A stretch of 64,000 nt of DNA from Parus major (Eukaryota > Chordata > Aves > Passeriformes > Paridae): NCBI RefSeq assembly GCF_001522545.3, contig NC_031768.1, forward strand, positions 88,782,431 to 88,846,430. The letters run 5' to 3'. Both the position numbers and the translations under genes were made by a program. This document shows, one piece after another, positions 40,001 to 52,000 of the stretch (position 1 is its first letter; every line of letters starts with the position of its first letter). Below the pieces are notes generated by a model that was given only the letters and a program-made list of their open reading frames with translations, was not told the origin of the DNA and made no database searches.

Positions 40001-43000
40001 TAAATCAGCCCTCAATGCTACCAGTGTGATCAAGAGAACCCATTCAAGACTTCGGAATGAAGATGAAGAAGAGTCTGTAGACTCTGGTGACAGTGTGAGA
40101 CAAGTGCTGAACCCAAACTCAAGGAAGCAAAAACAAACTGCAGCAAAGAGTTTAGTACTTTTAAAAATAAAATAACCTTTGTCCAAGGTCCTTAATGTCA
40201 TAAGAAAATGTGGATGGGAGGGGATCATTGTGGGCCTAATACCAAAATTTGATGAGGGGGTCCTTGATTCTTGAGCTTGGCTTGTGTATTTCCCCTGTGT
40301 TCTGCACCTTCATTGGCAAAGCCAAGTCTGTAGGAATCTGGGAACCATAAGAACAGTACTTTGATGATGCCCATTACCATGCTGGTCATGGAGTTCTCTC
40401 CTTTTGCAGGGTTTTTCTAGTTCTGATCCAGCTTTGTCTTCTGTGCTGTACAGATTAAGGATGCATTTCAGTCCCCATATTCTACATGTTTGTATGAGGG
40501 GACTGACATCAGGTACAAGCTGTAGCATGAAAGGAGAGTTGCTTACTGAGTATGAGAAAGTAGCTGATGTTTTTCATAAGTAAACTATTCCCATGCATTT
40601 AAATGGAAAGAAGAAAAGCACAAACAGTGTATCCAAGATAAAAGCACCAAACAGTTGTGCTTGAGAGGTACAATTGTGGCAGCAAAAAATGTGGTTTTTG
40701 AGGATCTGAAAATAGCTGGAATGGCTGGGGGATGTTCTTTGATGGTCTGTTTCATCTTATGGCAAGAGAGGGCATTTCCTTTGATTTACTTCAATAAACA
40801 ATGCAATTTCGTTGCTACTGTGAAGATCTCTATACAAGTTGAAATTCCAATGACCCATTTTTTTCTTCCCCTTCAGTGAAAAGAAAGCAAGCTGCACAGA
40901 ACTCTGCAAGACAGAAGAGAGATGATTCTCCAACTAATTTAATCCAGACTAACCTTCAAAGGGACAACAAATCCGGTCTAGATGTTCTCAACCACATGAT
41001 CCAGGAAGTAGAGCATGAACTGGAGGAATATGAGCGATGTACAGGACGTGAGGTCCAAAAAAAAGAGAGAAGTGAAGGCCTGTCTGGGTTTACTCTGTCA
41101 CTGGTGAACGCCCTCTGTCGTTTGATGCGCTACCTCAAAGAGGTGAGAGACTTAGAACTGCTCCTGGAAAGTGAATGAAAAAGGGTGTAAAGTTATTTTA
41201 CAGATGTGAACTTTGGTCTTTTCTGGCTTCAAATCATTTTACATTGAACTCTGATTATCATTGCTTATTTGCTAGGTTTGCATGCAATTAGGAGGTAAAA
41301 CTTGTGGTTTGTCAGGAGCTGGTTAGTAATTGGTATCCCTTGGAATGAAAATGGAAGAGTTGACTGCAGTGAAAGTCTGTCAGTGTCTAAGAGTAGAAAA
41401 CAGCAATTGAAATAATTTTAAATTTGTTCTTTACATGTACTCAGAGTTGTAGCAGGGTAATAAGTACAGCATTGTTTACAAATTCATTTTCTCCTTTGCC
41501 TTACAAAGGTGATGCTGTTGTCACCAGAGCAGTGGACTCAAATCCCCTATTTTCCTTGAGGGATTCCTTAGTCCTCTTTTACTATCCGTAACAGAAACTT
41601 TACCTTAAGCAAGAATTCCCTGACATTCTCGCTGTAGCAGTGTAGAGCTGGGAATTAATGGAATTCCATAAAGACAACCTGTGTGTCACATAGAAGCTTT
41701 TGTTAAAAAAGAAAAGGGAAAAAAGAGGGCATTTTAGTTCATCTGTATCCCAGAACTATCAAGAAGCAGCAATGCCTCACAGATTCATTTGGTCTATGTG
41801 ACATTTTAAACCAGATTATGACAGTTCCTGCGCTCTTAATAGGTGCAGCAGAATATATTATCTAAATGCTAATGCTCTATTTCATAGCAAAGGTAATAAA
41901 TCTCTGATGAGGTAATAATGAATGAGATAATAATGAGTGTGGAACTGTCTTACTTTGGTTCCTTTTCAGAATGTATAATAATTGAAAGGGGAGAACTTAT
42001 TTTAAAATTCTATTTTTTTTTTCTTACCAGATGTGTAATAACTTGATCCTTGTATTACTCTGTATTTAATCTATATTAAAGAATTTACTTTGATTAAGTC
42101 CAGGAAGTAAATAGTAAATAATCAATCCAAGAGTGAAAAGCAACTGCTTTCAAAAGGTGAACTTCAGCTGAGAAAGTCTTACGTGTTAAAACACAGTTAT
42201 TAATGCTTATTAAATGCTTATTATTTGTTATTAAAACAAAGTTATTAATGTTTGGTCTTTGTTAAATTGTAATACCAAAGCAGGGAATTAAATTTGGTTC
42301 TTTTGCAGTTCTAAGAAAAGATATTAGATTTTCAGTAGAATGTTTTCTGCTTATTAGGAATACATCAATTTAATAGCATCCAGTTTGTGTTATAGATGTA
42401 ACTGCAGTTATAATCCTGTTCAGATTGTCTTTAATTTTTCTATAGAAATTATTTATTCCTGAGCCTCAGACTTCTTCCAAATCTACTCCCATATTTTTTG
42501 TGTTACCATTCCATCCTTCTAGAAGTTGATTATTGCTCGCAGAATTATATGCCACACTCATAAATTTACTACCTAATTCTCAAGCAGCAATATGGAGAAG
42601 TCACTCAAGCTGTGTAATGTGGTTAATTGTATTCAGGCTTGCTTGAGGTAGATACTGCATTCATAATCTGAAGTGACCTTTCTCCTTTTCAGGGAGGTTT
42701 AATTACAATTAGAATTTGCTGGGAAGAAGCCCAACTTTTCTTGAGTGTTTCATAAAACCTGGTCCCTGTGATGCCAGACATAAATCAAGCACTTTGTGTG
42801 CACCATCTGTCTTGGCTAGCCAACAGAGTTAGCAGAATTCCAATGCCTCAATTATAACTGGCAATGCTTTTTAAGAAAATTACTTGGAAGGGAATATTTA
42901 GAAAGCCCCTGATTTTAGTTAAACAGTCAGTCTTCATGAGGTTTCAAAGCTTTTAGAGAGATTCCGTTTCTCTCCTTCCAGTTCTGCTGCAGAAAATTGG

Positions 43001-46000
43001 AAGGATTGCAATAAAGGGCATTGCCTGATTTATTCTCAAAATTGTATCTAAAAAGTAGAAAAAGAAACCTGAATTCAGGAATCTTCCATGAAAGTGTTTT
43101 GATTAAATTATTAACAAACCAACACTTATAAGAAGGAAGCAGTGAATAGAGTAGAGGCTGAAAAGGAGGAAAAGAAACTTCTGAAGTGTTTTGCAAAACC
43201 ATATGAAATTCTTAAAGGGCAGTGGATAAATCTGACTTGGTTTCTAAACTAATTTTTAGATCACCTTCCAAATGTTAGAATTAATAATTCCCTCATCACT
43301 CCCATTCTGCTAAGAAAGCTGTTTCTTTGCCAGACCCACATGACAGAAAGAGTGTGAGCATATTCCCTGAATCTGTTGCTGCTCTGTTCTCCCTATCTGC
43401 TGCATGTTCTGGTGCAGTGTTAAAGCTCATGTAATTAGAGCCACACCTGGCAGTGGGCTGGGATGGAAACAGTACTTTCAGGGTATATCAGACTGGAATC
43501 CTACCTGGGGATAGGAATGGATGTTAATCCTGATGTTTTCCCTATGCATAAATGTAAGACAGAGCCACTTGGAAGCTTTTCCTCCAAGACTAGGTTAGTG
43601 CAGTGTAGGATTAGTAGATACAGTAGCTCATCCAGATAATCTAAGGCATCATAAGCTTCATCACTGCTACCAGGGTAGAAGTGCTTTTTTTGTGCTGTCT
43701 TTGATTTCTGAAAGGAGAGGACCTTTTTTTTTTAATCCATTTTCTGAGCCAGCATGCTTCACTTGGATCAATAAAAGAAACCTGTTCTCTCTAGCTGGAA
43801 GGGAAACAGAAAATGGATGGTTTGCCTCTCATATACATAAGGGAGGTGTATCTGCCTTTGTGTTTAGTGACAGTATCTGTGAGCTAGTCTCAAAAATATT
43901 AATTTATTCATTCATTTCATGTGGATGAAGAACTGTTTGGTCATCATGATTTTGAAGCCCTCTAGAATTTTTTCTCTCTGATGGAAAACATTAGAAAGCA
44001 AGTAGTTTCTCCTTTACTTAGTCAATTTTGTCTTCATTAATGAATTAGGGAAACTAAAGATTAGTCACAAGTAGCATGGGATACTGACAAGCATCAGCAC
44101 ACCTGGAATTATTTGATTCCTGCATGAAAATTCAGTGACTTAAGAGACTGTATCTGTGCAGAGAGAAAATGCTTTTAGTTACATCCTGTAAAAGCTGTAA
44201 AGGCAGAAGAGCAAGGATGTCTAGGATTCCCTATGGTTTCCTGGAGGAACAAAGATAAACAGTAAGCTCTCTGACAGTTCTCAAGGCCAGACAATTGGAT
44301 TTTGTCATGAAAGTAATGAAGTTTAACAATAGTAGGAAGAGCTGTTACATTATGATGTCATAATGACTCATTCCTGTTTTCAAATATGAGTCTCTATTGG
44401 TTTATAGTAAGTTTTCAATTATTTTCTCCCTCTTTAGACTGAAATGCAGCTACATGAGAAAGATATGATGAGGCAGCAGCAGGAGAAGATGTTGAATGAA
44501 CACAGAGAACTGATTGATGCTCTGACTGCTGAAGTTCTTCAAGTAAGGGAAGAAAATGTTACTATGCAGGTACTGAGTCCTCCTTACTCTTTACCCATCA
44601 GGATTATGTGTTGGAATTCTGTGTTCTGATGCAAATATGGGCCGAGATGCATTGTCTTATGTTCTGGATATTTTAACCATAAACAGAAAATTACAAAATT
44701 GATTCAAGAGTGTGAGAATTACACTAGCAGGTATGGGTATGAAATGTTTGGAAAGCTGTTCGTTTATCTTTATTTAACTTCAAAGCCCTAGAAAGTGCTG
44801 GTTCTGTGAAACTGAGCTTTACTTTTTCCATATAAAATTGTAGGCATCTTCCTTCACACTTCTATACTGTTGCAATGAGTAGATGTAATACTACATTTTC
44901 CTTTTTTTAGTTTGCAGTGGAGGTAGATTTGATCAATGGCTACATTTGGGAATGGTGCAATTAAGAAACCTTAGAGAGGAAGTGATGTCATGAATAAGAA
45001 AAGGCAAAACTAATGATTTATAAACAAGAAACACGGAGACAATAATATTTAATCCTCACTGGAATCCTACACAATCATGCAGAAGTATTAAGAGGCTAAA
45101 TTTATTCTCAGGACTGCTTACAGTATATAATTTTCTAATCTATTGATAGAACATAAACTTGTGTAATTCTGTGTATGGTTTTTTTTCCTCCTTTAGAAGA
45201 AGCTTCAGCAGTACATGACAGTAACAGATCAAAAGCTGATGTGTCTCATACAAGCATTTAAAGGCCTCCCTTTGGTAGAACCTGAAAGAGAACAAAGTCC
45301 AAAACATTTTGGAACTGAAAGCAGAGGCCCAGCAAACAGCCAAGGTGCGTACAATAAATGTGAAGCATGAAAAGACCTTAAACTAAGAGTTCTTAGTTTA
45401 TCCCTGGAGTGGAAAATCTGGTATTTAATAGATGTCTGTTTGCACAGATACCTCTTGCATGAGCACCAATGTCACTTCTGTAAATTCACGAGCCATGGGT
45501 TCTGCTGGGAGTACAAGCAAAGCAGGAGAGTAGCCTTGCCCCATTAAGATGGCTTCCAAAGTCAGTTCCATTCTGAGGGTCATAAAAAAACCCCAGAAAC
45601 CCGAAGAAGTCAAACCCAACAGAATCAAGATCTCAGCTTCCTGTTGCTGAGCAGCCGGGCAGTCTGAGATTGGATCTTCCATAAGTCGCTGGAGGTCGCT
45701 GCTGGCCAAAACAGCAGCAGCTGAGGCCGGGAACCAGCCAGTCAGGGAGGTCACTTGGTGTTCCTGACTGTGTGTGGGAGAGTGCCCAGCTGAGTGATGT
45801 GTGACGAGGAGATAGGCTACGCCAGTAGATTGGTGGCCAGAGTAACCAAACATGATTCACCTTGGCCTGTTAACCACCTTTCACCACTGAGTTTTCTCCC
45901 AGTGTCTTTCCTGGCCAGTTGTTTAAATGCATTGCTTTTGCTCCCAAGGTCAGTAATTTCTTGTGAATCCCAAGATTTCTCAGTTGCTTGTATTCCATAG

Positions 46001-49000
46001 TAAAATCTTGGTTTTGTGAATCTTTCTTTTAGGTAAAAGCTTTCATCCTGGAAGAAGTTTCTTCTTGGGAAGAAGCCACATACTAGATCCTTTATTTTGT
46101 AATTAACCTAGGCCTTGTAAAAGCAAGCAATAGGAAGCCACCCCCTAAAATATAAAATCCAAACAGTCAGAAGAGCACCCCTCAAAAAAACCCCAACCTA
46201 ACACCCAAACTTTCACATTCAACAGTTCTGCAGCACTAGAATGTTCAAATCTTTCCTTGCTTTCCTTAGTTAAGTGGAGAAAAATAACTACTTTTTCCTT
46301 TTTTTTTTTTTTTTTTTTTTTTACTAAAGAGATGTCTCATTTAAATTAAATGATAATAAGATCAGCAGAGCTCAAAAAAGCCTTGAATTATTTTCTAAAG
46401 CATTGTTGCCCTCAAATTTATAATATTGGGGATTGGGACAAGTGCAAAAGTCTGATTTTCTCAAGAGAACTTTACCAAACACAGCTCAAATACCTGTTCA
46501 AGTCATGTATCTGTAAGTCTTGTGCATGAGCTACAAACAGATCTCCTACTACTGTCCTGAAATTGTGAGGCTATGTGTAAAAGTTATTCTTGTTCTTATG
46601 GCCAGTAAAAATTTATAATTTGGTTGCGTGAAAGAATTTTGTACCTGAGTATCAAAAGAAAGGTAGGAGTGTGCGTGGAACATACTCTAGTCTGTCTTTT
46701 CAGGTATCTGAACATAAGAGTTGTTCCTGATATATCTTCCTACATTGCTATTTCACTGTAAGTAATTTTTGTTCCTTTGTTTTGTTCATTTTTTAAACTT
46801 TTATCCCTGTTTTGTCTTTTTCTGTAGAAAAACCTGAGTTGACCTACTCTGAGCCCAGGACTGATGTGGGCAATAGGGAAAATGTGCTAAAATTTCCACA
46901 GGAGGAACTTCCTTTCACGCTTTGCCCAGGGCCAGGTGTCTCAGGTGATGTGAGACCAGGTAGAAGCTTTCCAGCTCACATCTTCCAGCCAGCTGTGCTG
47001 TTGTCCCCACCACAACAGAAGAGCAATCAGGAATTGTCTTCCCTCCAGAACGGTGAGATCTCTCTGACTGCAGTAAACTTAGGAGTCTGTGTTTTGTGTC
47101 ACTGTTTCAATCTCACACTACCTCTGAAGATGTATTTTCCATGGAAAACTTTTAATCTGTATGCCTAGACATATTGGCCCTATAGCTGGAATATCCTACT
47201 GCTGCACCCAGATACACATTTCCTTTGTTACTATGGCTGTTGCTAGACAGCCCTTACACTTCCTGTTTTCCATCTCCTGGCAGCAGTCCTGTCAGTGGCA
47301 GTGCAGATTGACATTTTTATTCTGTACTCATTTTGATTGTCATATCTGTGTGATTGCTGAAGTTCTTTGTCGATGACCTGCAGCACATCATTTCAGATTT
47401 CCATCTGCTGATGGTGTAATCCAGCCTCCTTCACCTTTAATGGTGGAACCACTGAAGCCTGGAACTTCCTTGTTTCTGCAATGCATGTTGCAGACACACC
47501 AGGATGTCTGTAGGCTGTGAGCTCCTGCTTTGAGCCTGTCTTCCCAGCAAAGGGGTTTTTGGAAGTTGTGGGAGTCAGGTTCCCGTTGGGTTTCATTTAA
47601 TACACAGGAAATGATTGAGGAAATTTTGGGTGAAATTATGTGGTGCCAGATAACCAGGTAGCTCAGTCTTGTCTCAGTATCCATAGGCTTTACGAGTTTT
47701 TTTACGTTGGTATCTCAGTTATGGTTCATGGGAGGAAGAAAGTCCATCAGTGTGATTAGGGAATGTGTTTCTCATTTACCTTTACTGAAGTGAGTAGAAG
47801 CACTCTGTGATTGTAAAACTGAGCCGTTTCCTGCTGCAATTGTCACTGTAAGCACATGCATCCCACTGGACCTGCCAGGGCCCTGAATAACACCCTTGTG
47901 GAGAGGCAGATAATTACATCTGTGGCCAGATGGATGGTGGCTGACAAGAGGGAAGAGTCCAGGAGTGGATTTTGGGGTTTATATCTTTTTTCTTCCCTTT
48001 CAGCTGTGTTTGGTAAGCCTTTTCCAAGTCAGAAAAATAACCAAAAGTCCTTTTGCTTTTTAAGGAGCTTGCTGGGCAATTGGAAGTTTATATCTAATTC
48101 AGCCACTTGGTGGGCTGCTGTGCCTACCATGGAGGTACATAAACAGCATGGAGGAAATGAAGTAAAGGTCTTGTTCTACAAAGAGCAGTGTCTGGTTTCA
48201 GTCCCACTGAGAACTGTCAGATACCTTCTGACATTTGAAACAACAATTTGTATTGAAGAACTGTATTCCAAGATTTCTCTGAAATATATTGTTACTTTCT
48301 TAAGATTGATGCTAAATGGCCCAACAAATATTAAACTTCATGAATGTTTCTTTATGCTCAAAGATTCATAAAACACAGTATAAATTTTTAAGTGTTCATC
48401 TCTGCTCAAGAGGCAAAAACTAAAGCTTGTGAAGGAATGGGCTATTTGGTATATGAAGCATAGAAAATCTGGTTTTGGTCACAAAAGTCAAGTTGGACTT
48501 AGCAAGTAGCAGCAGACAGTGGTGTAACTGTAGTCATGTCTCTGTGGTGTGTTATCTCTTTGCTGATGATGACCACATGACTGAAAAATACATGATGAAA
48601 AATACATGACTACTTTTGTTGGCCACAGTGCTTCCTCTTTAGGGGTTAAGTAGTTAGTTTGTTATCATGCCAAAAGTCTTGTAGTTTTTTTTGTTGTTTT
48701 AGTATCCTAAAAGTTTTGTTAATAGCCCAATATAAATACCAGAACTGAAACAAAAACTTAGGTTATCAGGTAGGGTAACTGAATTTTGGAAAATGGAAGA
48801 CTAACTAAGAAATAGTATTTCATCTGTCAGCTAAGAAATTCAAAACAATTTCTCTTTGTGACTTCTCTGTCAATCTCTAATTAAATAATTTGAATGGAAG
48901 ACTGTCTGCAATAGGAAATACACACCTGGTGAGTTCTTACAGCAGGATATTGCATAAAGTGGTTTTGGTCAATACCATAACACCATTCAGGCTAGGTGTT

Positions 49001-52000
49001 AAAGTTCAAATTCTTGCTTGATTTTTAGTAAAGTAACCCGATGCAATAAAGTCACTGTTAGTCTCCTCAGTGAAGATCACGTGTCACTGTCCTTACTGTT
49101 CCTTTATCTCATGTTTGCAGTTTTTGCAGCCATTTCCCAGTCTACTGAAAGAGAGCCATGCAAAGAAAGGAGCATGCCTTCCTCCCTGAGGACACAGAGC
49201 ACAACTGAGGAAAACTGCCCCATCTCTCGGAGGCAACCAATTCCTCCTGCAGACAAAGACTTGGAGGGTTCCCACAAGAAAATCGATCTGTCCTGCCCAG
49301 GTGACGCTGGGAAAAACAGTACAGCTGAAGAGTTCCTTCAAAATGGTGATCTGCTGGGACAGATAGCTGAGCTCACACGGCAGAATGCTCTAATTAAAGC
49401 TCAGCTGAGCAAATTCAGAGGTGTCCCTGGAGACAAAAGTGATTGTCTACATCAGCCAGACCTGACACAAAATCCTAGTCCAGACTCTTCACAAGGACAG
49501 GTCAGAATTTAACAGAAGAGGAAGGCTGGATCTCCTTTCTGCTGATCTGCTTTCCCATTGTTTACTGGTGCTTTTTTCGTCTTTCATGTTGTCAGTTATT
49601 ATTTGTTTGCTTGGAGACTTGTGATGTTTATTATTATTCCACAAGCAGATCAGCAGTGGTTTCTCATATTGGGCCTATGTTGTATGTGGGTTCTGAAGAG
49701 TGTGCAGCACATTTATAAGGTTATGCTGCAAAATGAGGTGGTGTTGCAACATGATCCAAGCTCTTGTAGTTTGGGTACTATTAGCAGTGAAAGCACTGCA
49801 CCAACCCACAGCTTCTTGTCAAGCTTGTAAAATGCATATTTAAAGCCATGTCATACATCTCTTCTGCTGCTTGGACCCAAAAGCAGATGAGATTCAAGTG
49901 AGTGGAAGTATATGTTTTGCAAATGTTTGATCATAGTGTATGTGCTTGTTGGGTCTCTTCTGTTAAAACCCCAAAGGTATTGGGAAAAAAGAGACCTTGA
50001 AGGCTTCAGTTTAAGTGGAAAAAAAAACTAATCTGCAACTAAGCAATTACTCAGTGGGATCAGTGAGGTTAATGTCACAAAAACATCCCTGCCCTTGCTG
50101 TTGTCTTTTGTTCTATCACAGTGGCTGATTGACTGTTAAATTAAGGATCCTGAAGATTTTTAATTTCTTCATTTAAATGTAGGCTGAGAGTGTTGTCACT
50201 TTCTCCATTGGGTTATGTTGTTTAACATTTAGTCATTTGGTTGTCCAAGGTGATGCAAACCCTTAGTAAGTGTTGTTTTTGTGGAAGCAGTTATTGAGAG
50301 GGAGGGCAAAAGGTCCAAGGAAAAAAAACTGGCTTAAAGATGAGTTCCAGGACACTTCTGCTACAAACCTGCTTTTGCTTCCCACACCCTCCTGAATATA
50401 TGTCTTCCTGATTAAGTATATTCTTAATTTTACTTAATTGCTGGGTGTTTATTGGTTTTGGTTTGCTGGTTTTTTTGGGTTTTTGATTTTGGTGGGGACA
50501 GGGGTGGAGATAGGAAAAAACCCATTCTCAAATTATGTGGACAACAGCTGTATTTTTCCTATGTGAGGGAAGACCAGTATAAAATATTGTAATGTTTAGT
50601 CAGTTGAGGACTAAGATACAGGATGCTGAAAGGGCCAAAATCAGATTTTTCACAGAAGTTCTACATAATTATACTCACTTTCAGTTTGAAAACTAAATGC
50701 ATAGAAGTACTTGAAATATATTGTATGCCCTCCTTGAGGGTGAAAATTGCAAATTTTTCAATGGAAGTAATTATCCCATTATCCAAGTAGAGTCATCTGA
50801 CGGTATCACGATGCTTGGAGGAAAGAATAGCAGAGCTGAATCGTCAGAGTACAGAAGCACGGGATAAACTATTGCAGTTGATAGACCAGCAGAAATCAGC
50901 TGTTGCTGACATGGTCCCTCCAGTGCTGTCCACTGTTCCAACCCCATCCCTGAATTACACTGGTAAGTACCCAGCTTCAGGAGAAACAAAAACTAGTAAG
51001 ACAGTGGTTTATTCCTTTGGAGAGTCCTTATGTTTGATCAGTGTTTGTGGTCAGCAGTACACTTGCTGTTAATGATTGTGTGGTACAAACACTTCTTTCT
51101 TCAGAGAGCTGAAAAGGTATCAGCTAAACCTCTGCTAAAGTTATCTTCTAAGTAATTAGTCTGCTGCAAGTACTGTGCTTCATGTTAAGCCTGTTCTTTG
51201 CTATGCTCTTGTCTGAAGAACAGATCCTACATTTGGGCATTAGTAGGAACTTCTTCACAGAAAGGGTGGTCAGGCCTTGGAATGGACTGCACAGGGAGGT
51301 GGTGGAGTCAGCATCCCTAGAGGTTCTTAAGACTGAGGCACACAGTGCCTTGGTGGTGTTCAAAACTTGGAGTCAATGATCTCAGATGTCCTTTTCAAGA
51401 CATAATTGATTCTGTGATAGTCACTGGTGGGCAGCACTGGGCTTTTTAATCAGTCCTATATTGTGCAGAATCTTGGGTGAAAAAGGCTAAAGTATTTACA
51501 TCAGGCTTCTAAAAGCTCATGGCAGAGTGGTCATCCTAATCTCAACCACATTTTAGTTTTTGTCTTTTGGCTACTCTTTCCATCAGACTTGCTCAGTTCC
51601 TTAGTTCCATCAGTCTTGCTCAGTTACTGCCTGTGCTAATAGAAGGGAATAACTGGATCTTCCAGTCATGTAAAGAGGTAAATTAGCTTAGGGAATATTC
51701 TTTCTGGTTCAAGATTCATCGATTAGCTGCCATATGTAACTATAAAAAAATTACTTTGCAGGAGGTCTGAGCTGCTTAATATTTTCATGGAGTCATTGTC
51801 ATTACAAGCAGAACTGCATGTGACCATGTACACATGCTCTGTCTGGGACACCTGTCCTTTCCCCTTGTGAAACCACCAACCACCCAGGATATATAAAGAA
51901 GGAAGGACTTGGAGAGAGGAAGGAGGGGGAGGAGGGAGCAGTGTGTGGATATTTGCATACAAGTGCCTATGGAATGACTCATGGGTTGGGTCATGACACT

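Larger units (their letters stand above)
36884..44437. other. SPICE1 introns 4 to 9
   Basis: Introns 36884-37601, 37724-39262, 39349-39643, 39787-40008, 40150-40876 and 41143-44437. They are AT-rich, with T runs at about 37494-37509 and a local TGTGAGACTT duplication at about 37880-37905. No genes or repeat families were recognised. Confidence 0.6.

Noticed and set aside
47856..48371. 171-codon plus-strand frame in SPICE1 intron 12
   Set aside because: No family resemblance, no CpG or codon bias typical of genes, and it lies wholly in an intron between well-phased exons.
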